Shown one piece after another: positions 57,435 through 64,000 of a DNA stretch of 64,000 nt; the stretch's first letter is position 1; every line of letters begins with the position of its first letter. The position numbers were made by a program, and so were the translations under genes. The notes under the pieces were generated by a model that ran no database searches, was not told the DNA's origin, and worked only from the letters and a program-made list of their open reading frames with translations. This stretch comes from CAZHON01 sp964534565 (lineage in GTDB: Bacteria; Patescibacteriota; Gracilibacteria; Peribacterales; Peribacteraceae): the NCBI GenBank assembly GCA_964534565.1, contig CAZHON010000001.1, forward strand, positions 186,001 to 250,000. The letters run 5' to 3'.

Positions 57435-58871
57435 ATGTCCTTCTTCCAATTCACAACAGCAGTGCGGCATCTGTCGTCTCGGCAGATGATTGGATTGATA
57501 ACACTGCCGCTTCTTGTGATGTTATTTGTTGCGCTTTTTGCGGTCGGACTCTACGAGCGAAGTCAGGTGATTATGCAGAAAGAACTCCGTGATTTTTTGA
57601 GAACAACTGCCGCCGTCGGCGCACAGGCATTTGATGCGGACACTCTCTCGCACATCGATACGCGCACCGCACTTGATTCACCTCAGTACGCAGAAATTGT
57701 GCGACATTTGAATGCCATTCGCACACACGTTCCACAAATTCGTTACGCATACATCATGGCTCGCGGAGCCGATGAAAAGCACACGATCTTCCTTGCAGAT
57801 GCCGACTCGCTTTCCACTGCAAAAGAATTGGATCGCAATAAAAACGGTGTGGTGGATCAGTCGGAACAGGCGTCGTTCCCCGGTGATGAATATGATGCAT
57901 CGGATTCGCCGGCTTTGTGGAAAGACGCCTTCGAACAACCGACCGTCGACTCTGAAGTCACCACCGATCCATGGGGAGATTTGGTCTCCGGATACGCTCC
58001 CATTCGCACACGAAATGGAAAGACGATCGGAGTACTCGGACTTGATATGGAAGCAGGTTCTTTCAAGCGTTTATCGCGCAGTATTTTTTCACTCGAAGCG
58101 TTGGTACTCGTGATGGTCTCAGGTTGTTTTTTGGCTGTCTACAGCGGAATGTCACTCTGGAAGCATCGTTTGCAAAACATTCGACGACTCGAACAAGAGC
58201 GTCTTGGATTGATGCAACTGACTTCGCACCAACTCGGAACTCCTCTCACAATTCTCAAGTGGTCACTTGAGTCCGTTAAAGATGGCACTCCGACACCTCA
58301 GCAATTGAAGGATCACATTCGAGATACGGAAGAGGGAATTTCTCGTATCGATCGAATTCTTTCCCTTCTTCAGCAGTCGGAACGAACGCACTTCAGCAAG
58401 TCATCGGACGAGCCGACGGTGTCGCATCTGTCCGACGTTCTTGCGATTGTTCGCACGGATATGCAACCAATCATTGAGAAGCATTCATCGCAACTTGCGA
58501 TCGATGCCGGTCCCGATGTGACCGTGTGCATTGATGCAAAATTGCTTGCCGGAGCTCTTACGGAACTTATTCAGAACGCGATCGATTTCACTTCTGTCGG
58601 CAGCGTCATTCATCTGACGACGACGAGCGATCGTCGCATGGTGCATATTTCCATCTCGGATGAAGGAATCGGAATTCCATCGTCCGATCTTCCGTACATT
58701 GCTCATCGATTCCGTCGCGGAAGCAACGCCGCACTCGTGAAACCCGATGGTATGGGGTTGGGACTTTCAATCGCGAAGAGCATTGTGGAACATGCAGGAG
58801 GATCGTTCACCATTCAAAGTACGGAACAAAAAGGAACGACAGTTTCTCTTCATCTTCCGATCGTTCTATGA
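57435..58871 (+). CDS. Sensor histidine kinase with EF-hand-like loop in the sensor domain
   Basis: 478 residues. Helix 1 (about 17-40), extracytoplasmic PAS/Cache-like domain (about 41-215), helix 2 (about 218-240), HisKA with phospho-acceptor H265 (TSHQLGTPL), and HATPase with N-box ELIQNAIDF, DEGIGI and GMGLGLSI. The sensor domain contains D133-x-N-x-N-G-V-V-D141-x-x-E144, a perfect 12-residue EF-hand calcium loop. No response regulator is nearby. Stop overlaps the start of the downstream surface protein, so the kinase and that protein are made together. Confidence 0.92.
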   Translation: MSFFQFTTAVRHLSSRQMIGLITLPLLVMLFVALFAVGLYERSQVIMQKELRDFLRTTAAVGAQAFDADTLSHIDTRTALDSPQYAEIVRHLNAIRTHVPQIRYAYIMARGADEKHTIFLADADSLSTAKELDRNKNGVVDQSEQASFPGDEYDASDSPALWKDAFEQPTVDSEVTTDPWGDLVSGYAPIRTRNGKTIGVLGLDMEAGSFKRLSRSIFSLEALVLVMVSGCFLAVYSGMSLWKHRLQNIRRLEQERLGLMQLTSHQLGTPLTILKWSLESVKDGTPTPQQLKDHIRDTEEGISRIDRILSLLQQSERTHFSKSSDEPTVSHLSDVLAIVRTDMQPIIEKHSSQLAIDAGPDVTVCIDAKLLAGALTELIQNAIDFTSVGSVIHLTTTSDRRMVHISISDEGIGIPSSDLPYIAHRFRRGSNAALVKPDGMGLGLSIAKSIVEHAGGSFTIQSTEQKGTTVSLHLPIVL

Positions 58872-61800
58872 AGAAGTCGATAGATCTTCCTCGCTTCTTT
58901 CATGAGCTGAAAATTCTTTTCGTTTTGTCTTTTCTTTGTATCGGAATCATTTCTCTCGTCGTACAGAATTTTCGCGTACTGGGACAGGTTACGTCGGACC
59001 CAATGATTGTTGATGATTCAGACAGAACAGGAGCCTTCAATCAGTATCAGAATTTCATAAAAATGCAGGGTGGAGGATTGGGAAATGGTTACAGCGCTGC
59101 CACCAGAGGACAGCCCGCTTGGTACACATTCAACAATGTACCCAATGGCACTTATGATGTGCTTGTGACGTGGCCCGATCTCGGTGGGCCGCGCAAGGTT
59201 CCGTATACAGTCTACAAAGCTGATTTTTCAAAAGTGGCTGGAGTGATGCCCGTGGATCAAAGTGGCCCCCCACAAGGGGAGTTGTACTTGAACGTGCCAT
59301 GGCAAACACTTGTCGCTGGCGTCAAAGTTTCGGGAGGGACGGTCTACGTCACCGTTGATCCTGTGGTCAGCGCGAATAGCGCTCAAACGCTTCCAACATT
59401 TGCAGACGGAGTCATGTTGCGTCCATCCGGGACGATCATGCGAACATCAAGTGCATCGTCTCAATCCAGTTCTGCCGTTTCCGTCACGTTTCCTCTCATT
59501 GCGGACGATCGAAATTCAGATGAATTTTTGAATGCAGGCGGTAATGATTTTGCAGACATGTCCGAACTTGGAATCGGGTACAAGCAAGGATACACCGTCG
59601 CAATTTCGGAAAATCCGGGAACGTTCCAATTCAAGAATATCCCTCCGGGAACCTATGATTTGCGCGGAACATGGCCTGTTCCCGTCACGACACATACCGG
59701 AGGAAGCTACAGAAATACCTACGACCAAACGAGTCAATTCATAGCATATATGAAGGATACAGAGGACATTCTCACAAACTTCACTGTTGTGCAGAATGCA
59801 CCTTCTCAAGGAATCACATATGAAGGAGTGGAGTGGCAAACACTCGCTCACATTACGGTTTCAAAATTCGGAACATTGCAGGTCTCTTTCAGGCCGGTGA
59901 ACGAAGCGGGAGTGATTGTCGATGCGTTGATGCTCAGTCCTGCAGGAAGCGTCCTCATTGATCCGGCTTTGCCAAAAGCCCTCAAGCCGTCTGCTCCAGA
60001 ACAAACAACGGTGTACGGAGGAGGTGAATTGAAACATCCTCTTGTGACGAATGTAGAGACGCAGCCGGAGCCATCTGTTTCAAGTGTACGATCCTCATCG
60101 TCCTTCCCTTCCATCAAAGCAATCCAATCCGCCGTTGCACCAACGAATGCCTTGTCGGTCGATATCGGTCCAGGACTGCACGATGACAACAATCTCGGCG
60201 GTGGAGTCTTTACCCGTGCAGGCTTGGAGCGCAACAACGGGGGACTGACCGGATACACATCTGGAAAAGGATTTGTCGGCTGTTGGGAATACCCAAAATG
60301 GAGAACAGGAACATTTGATTTGTATGCAACATGGCCAAGCGATGCATCCGCTTCCACGGATGTGGTGTATTCCGTCGGACCCGTACTCATGGGCAACACA
60401 CAGGAAAATCGTGCATTCTTCAATGTGAATCAAACAGCTGCTCCTGCAACCGGTATGTTCATGAGTGTGCCGTGGCAATATCTCGGTCGCTTCACGCGTG
60501 ATTCACATTTCGATCTGCAAACTCTCTATGTTTGTATTTATTCTTTCGATGCAGCCAATGCCTTGGCCGACGCTGTTTCAATTGTGACCGTACGAGATTC
60601 ATCATCATCTGTTCAGCAGGTCGTACCTGTTGTGCCCGTTTCCCCGAGCAGTCAGTCGTCCAGTGTTTCCTCGCGATCCTCTTCAGTTTCTTCCTCCTCG
60701 ATCGCTGATTCCTTTGTATCGTCATCTTCATCTGTCAGCAGCGACGTCTATGGGGACAGGAGAGTGATTCCATATCCCGGATCTGTCGATCTTCTCACTG
60801 GTCAAAACCAGGGTTGTTCTACCTTCGATGGGCAGTACCAATGTTCGACGGAATCCAGCCACGTCTGGTGGACCGATGCGCTCAAGCCCGGACTCTACGA
60901 TGTGTATGCCGATTGGATGCCCCAAAACCCTGCGACGTCGATGGCGAATTATCGCGTGATGGATGCTTCGTTCTCAACACTTGCAGTGTTGTATGCAGAT
61001 CAGAATACAGACCCCGCTGCGGATCGTGTGATGCAATCCAATTGCGTTGGTTATTCTTGGTGCAGATCTGACATTCATTTCCAGCGTGTAGGACAATTTA
61101 CGGCGACAACACAATCGATACATTGGATCATGCTTTCCACGTCGAATGGCGGTCGTGCGAACGGCCACTATCTCCTCGTTGTTCGTAAAGGTGATGTACC
61201 GACAATCAGCAGTTCCAGTTCATTTGCTTCAAGTGAGAGTTCATCGAGTTCCATCTTCAGCGAACTGTCTCTGTCTTCCAGCGCTCGTTCAGAAAGCAGT
61301 TTTAGTTCATCGAGCTCCTTCTCGAGTGAATCAATCTCTTCTTCCTCCAGCAGTGAATCCTCGGTGATGAGTTCTCTGAGCAGTGTGACGACCGTGACGG
61401 GCTATGTCTGCAATGGTGCTTGGCAAACAACTCCTTGTTCTTCCGCACCATCCGGACAGAAATGGTGTCTCAATGCAGAAGGATGTTTCCAAGGCAGCCA
61501 ATGTCTGATGACGTATGACCACTGCATGCAGATCATCAAGGATTATGCGGCACTCATGTCTTCCGCTGCCGCCGCTCGTGCTGCCATTACGACGCCGTCG
61601 CAATGTCCGAATGGACGCCAGATGCAATCGTTTAAGGATGGCATGACCTACTGTTGGCCGGACGATGGAATTTGGATTGCAGACGACGCTGGAACGGGAC
61701 AATTCATCCCGGGAGCAGGGAATCAATATTTCAGGCGCGATAATCCCGCTGCCTACAAAGGAACGGAATCGTTCCACTGGCTTACCAATGACCCTCCTCT

Positions 61801-62206
61801 TCCTGCAACATGGTCCTTCCCCCAGGTGCCCGAAGGGGACTATGAACTGTACGGAACATGGGTGACCGATCCGCAGAATGATTACTGTTCTCCGATCAAG
61901 GTTGTTGAGCGTCCTTCGGGTTCGTGGACTCCTGTTTCCACATTGGGCACCTGGCGTGTCGGGCAGGATCAACTGACGACCAATCTCACATGGGGCGGGG
62001 CCAACTGGCAACGCATTGGAACGTTCCATTCAACCGGTAAGTATGTCATTTCTGTCACCATCGAAGCGTGCGCCGGCAGAATGACGATTGCAGATGCAAT
62101 GCTGATTCATGCGACCGCAGTGCCCATCACGCATGGCACCGTTGTGTCGATGACAAAGCAAAACTTCTGGAGTCTCCTTGTCGGAAGTCTCCTCGCTCTG
62201 TTCTAA
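58868..62206 (+). CDS. Giant surface protein with golvesin/Xly-type modules and Ser linkers
   Basis: 1112 residues. Signal peptide (FVLSFLCIGIISLVV region) and five modules, each with a Y-D-V-x-(V/A)-T-W-P strand and a V-P-W-Q-x-L (or N-W-Q-R-I) motif, the pattern of golvesin C-terminal-like carbohydrate-binding domains. Modules are separated by Ser-rich linkers (up to about 70 residues). C-terminus is a short hydrophobic segment (NFWSLLVGSLLALF). Likely a cell-surface carbohydrate-binding or adhesion protein. Coupled by ATGA to the sensor kinase. Confidence 0.82.
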   Translation: MKKSIDLPRFFHELKILFVLSFLCIGIISLVVQNFRVLGQVTSDPMIVDDSDRTGAFNQYQNFIKMQGGGLGNGYSAATRGQPAWYTFNNVPNGTYDVLVTWPDLGGPRKVPYTVYKADFSKVAGVMPVDQSGPPQGELYLNVPWQTLVAGVKVSGGTVYVTVDPVVSANSAQTLPTFADGVMLRPSGTIMRTSSASSQSSSAVSVTFPLIADDRNSDEFLNAGGNDFADMSELGIGYKQGYTVAISENPGTFQFKNIPPGTYDLRGTWPVPVTTHTGGSYRNTYDQTSQFIAYMKDTEDILTNFTVVQNAPSQGITYEGVEWQTLAHITVSKFGTLQVSFRPVNEAGVIVDALMLSPAGSVLIDPALPKALKPSAPEQTTVYGGGELKHPLVTNVETQPEPSVSSVRSSSSFPSIKAIQSAVAPTNALSVDIGPGLHDDNNLGGGVFTRAGLERNNGGLTGYTSGKGFVGCWEYPKWRTGTFDLYATWPSDASASTDVVYSVGPVLMGNTQENRAFFNVNQTAAPATGMFMSVPWQYLGRFTRDSHFDLQTLYVCIYSFDAANALADAVSIVTVRDSSSSVQQVVPVVPVSPSSQSSSVSSRSSSVSSSSIADSFVSSSSSVSSDVYGDRRVIPYPGSVDLLTGQNQGCSTFDGQYQCSTESSHVWWTDALKPGLYDVYADWMPQNPATSMANYRVMDASFSTLAVLYADQNTDPAADRVMQSNCVGYSWCRSDIHFQRVGQFTATTQSIHWIMLSTSNGGRANGHYLLVVRKGDVPTISSSSSFASSESSSSSIFSELSLSSSARSESSFSSSSSFSSESISSSSSSESSVMSSLSSVTTVTGYVCNGAWQTTPCSSAPSGQKWCLNAEGCFQGSQCLMTYDHCMQIIKDYAALMSSAAAARAAITTPSQCPNGRQMQSFKDGMTYCWPDDGIWIADDAGTGQFIPGAGNQYFRRDNPAAYKGTESFHWLTNDPPLPATWSFPQVPEGDYELYGTWVTDPQNDYCSPIKVVERPSGSWTPVSTLGTWRVGQDQLTTNLTWGGANWQRIGTFHSTGKYVISVTIEACAGRMTIADAMLIHATAVPITHGTVVSMTKQNFWSLLVGSLLALF

Positions 62207-62222
62207 GTCTCAGGAGAGCTGC

Positions 62223-64000
62223 TTACTTTTTCGAGGTCTTCTTTTTTCGGATGTACGCAACTCCCGCTGCTGCTCCTCCTGCCATGACGGCTAGTGCACC
62301 GGGACCGGAGCTTGTCGTCGTTGGGATTGTTGCAGGGATCTGAATGATTTGTTGCACCGGTTGCGTGAAGGATGGCAGACCCAAATCAAATGTCTGAGCG
62401 GTCATTGTGTTGCCTGCAGGACGTTCGGTTACACACACGTTCGAGCATCCGTCTCCGCCGATTCTGTTTCCATCATCACAGGATTCGAATGGAGTATCGA
62501 CGATCTTGTCGCCGCAACGTGCGAGGCTGCAGCTTGTTCTGCAATGCGCACCCGGCGCGTCACTGTTCTTCGTTCCATCATCGCATTCTTCACCTTCGTC
62601 GGTCACTCCGTTTCCGCATCGATCGGAAACGATTTTACAATCTACACAGCTGTAGGGCAGATCGGGCACCATCAATTCTTGTTCGCACTGTTCACCGAGA
62701 AGTTTTTCAATCACGCCATCACCGCAACTTCCGCGCTCCAGCAAGCAGTTGCTACTGCATCCGTCGAAGTCACGCAGGTTGCCGTCGTCACATTCTTCAC
62801 CGGCAGAGAGAAATCCATTCCCGCAACCGATCGCCTCTGCAAGAACTTCGTTTCCCGGGGCACATGCGGCGCACGTGCCGAATGGAATGTTGATGCATGT
62901 TTGTCCGCGCGATGTACAGGCCGCCGAGCGAGTGTCGCATTCATTGCCTTTGCAGATGCCATCTTCCGGTGGAGTAAATTCAGGAGGAACACATGCCATG
63001 CATGGTGCAGATGGTAATGAAATGCATGTTTCTCCCTTGCTTGTACATGCAGTCCCGCGCAATTGGCAGATGTTTGCAGGACATTGTGTTTGTGAAGGAG
63101 TGGACATCGAAACAGTCGGAGAGCTGGAGCGGAAGAAGCAGAAGAGTCCGATGCAGCTCGTATTGGGAGGCTGAGAACTTATGCCGCGGATTTGTGAGGA
63201 CGAACTGCGACCGGAACTCGACGATCGACTGCTGATGAAGACGGTGCAACTTCCGGTTGGGGAACACTGCATACCGTTCGAACATTCTGTTCCCGGCACA
63301 CACAGAGAGGAAGAGGCTGAACTTGTGGAGCAAATTCCGTTTGCAGGACACATCTGTCCGTTCGGACACACCATGTTTGGTGAGCATGAGAGAACGGAAG
63401 AGGATGATGATTTGCTAGAACTACTGATCGCTGAAGTCGACGATGCATTCGTGCATTCCACAGGTGCACATGCCGCCTTTGCGTTTTGTGCAACGCAGAC
63501 ATTGGAAATGCAGTTATAGGCAGTCACACTTCGCTCGCACCATGGAAACGCTTTCACTGTGGAGCATGTTCCACCACTTGCAGGAGGGCAATCCGTCGAA
63601 GTATTGCAAGCAATCGCCTTACTCGACACAGAAGCTGTCGATGGGTTCGATCCCGTTCGTGGAGTGGAGGTACTCGAAGGTCCGGGACAGAGTGCGTTGC
63701 TTCCGCAAATCTGTCCGTCGGGACACTGTGCGCCCGGCAGACATTGTTGAGACGAGCCCGAAGATCCCTGCGAACTTGCGGATACAGAATTGCCGGAAGA
63801 GGCATTCCCTCCTGACGAAGATGATCCGCTTGTCGGAGTGGACGATGTTTGAGAAGAATTTGAAGAAGTGCACTGAGAACGGAAGACGCACATCACTCCA
63901 TCAGGTTCCTGTGGGTTTCCCGTCAAACACCCGTCTGACACGACCGTTCCTCCTTTCTGTGCGCATTCATTTTGCGGTACGCATGCCCTTGTTCCGGGGC
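62223..64000 (-). CDS. Giant Cys-rich surface protein, 5' end outside window
   Basis: The frame is open to the right edge (VPQNECAQKGG is in frame at the edge side), so GTG 63941 is not the true start. Contains Ser-rich linkers, Cys-rich units (CPNGQMCPANGIC, CTSKGETCISLP, CTSRGQTCINIP), four DUF4215-type repeats (CGNGFLSAGEECDDGN and following) and a tail SSGPGALAVMAGGAAAGVAYIRKKK described by its ends, matching the tail of the protein at 52687-57327. Exported surface protein of the same class. Confidence 0.85.
   Translation of the reverse strand, partial: PGTRACVPQNECAQKGGTVVSDGCLTGNPQEPDGVMCVFRSQCTSSNSSQTSSTPTSGSSSSGGNASSGNSVSASSQGSSGSSQQCLPGAQCPDGQICGSNALCPGPSSTSTPRTGSNPSTASVSSKAIACNTSTDCPPASGGTCSTVKAFPWCERSVTAYNCISNVCVAQNAKAACAPVECTNASSTSAISSSSKSSSSSVLSCSPNMVCPNGQMCPANGICSTSSASSSLCVPGTECSNGMQCSPTGSCTVFISSRSSSSGRSSSSQIRGISSQPPNTSCIGLFCFFRSSSPTVSMSTPSQTQCPANICQLRGTACTSKGETCISLPSAPCMACVPPEFTPPEDGICKGNECDTRSAACTSRGQTCINIPFGTCAACAPGNEVLAEAIGCGNGFLSAGEECDDGNLRDFDGCSSNCLLERGSCGDGVIEKLLGEQCEQELMVPDLPYSCVDCKIVSDRCGNGVTDEGEECDDGTKNSDAPGAHCRTSCSLARCGDKIVDTPFESCDDGNRIGGDGCSNVCVTERPAGNTMTAQTFDLGLPSFTQPVQQIIQIPATIPTTTSSGPGALAVMAGGAAAGVAYIRKKKTSKK

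Overview
The window looks like a piece of a Patescibacteria (Candidate Phyla Radiation) chromosome, most likely of the Peribacteria/Peregrinibacteria type. This is inferred from several features: a short alanyl-tRNA synthetase without the C-terminal domain, very long Ser-rich and Cys-repeat (DUF4215) surface proteins, many small families typical of that group, short intergenic gaps, and TGA used as a normal stop. Taxonomy cannot be proven from the sequence alone. No rRNA, CRISPR array or transposase was found. One tRNA (tRNA-Asn, GTT) is present.

Layout. 0-10.2 kb is a chromosomal segment: the 3' part of a copper P-type ATPase, a lipid-kinase/phosphoesterase pair, a duplicated PhnB-like protein, and a MarR-controlled heterodimeric ABC exporter. 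10.2-20 kb holds small conserved families (DUF1761, DUF1801, two DUF2975 with a Cro-like regulator, VOC, DUF2200, DUF1059, DUF1905), a GLUG-repeat surface protein, and a fused glucosyl-phosphoglycerate synthase/phosphatase. 20-44.8 kb is an accessory region. It starts with a fragment resembling the 3' end of tRNA-Asn and ends in the intact tRNA-Asn gene, and it has two large serine recombinases, each at the right end of its own half. I read it as two elements integrated in tandem. The left half carries a radical-SAM/NTPase/Nudix/HAD cassette between two 132-base direct repeats, followed by an A+T-rich candidate defence locus (Xre regulator, 74-residue protein, Rad50-like ATPase with a CxxC hook, superfamily 2 helicase with four tandem YWKDEID repeats). 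The right half carries a Cys-tailed aquaporin, an RcnR-type regulator with a CDF exporter, a copper operon with a second CopA, a two-gene CBASS system (CD-NTase plus Cap15-like effector), a nuclease-fold protein and a terminase-small-subunit-like protein. 44.9-64 kb returns to chromosomal genes: an RNA methyltransferase, membrane proteins, a candidate structured RNA, alaS, the primary sigma factor, a Ca-binding-type sensor kinase and three giant surface proteins.

Cross-cutting signals. At least 14 genes have a -10 box 6-8 bases before the start codon, so leaderless or nearly leaderless mRNAs appear common. Six 16-base palindromes of the form TGGC-N8-GCCA lie in gaps between genes or at a gene end. 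Two surface proteins share a C-terminal GPG-hydrophobic-basic tail that looks like a sorting signal. The best candidates for an undescribed system are the Xre/74-aa/ATPase/helicase locus at 24.1-29.6 kb and the repeat-flanked radical-SAM cassette at 20.2-23.7 kb.
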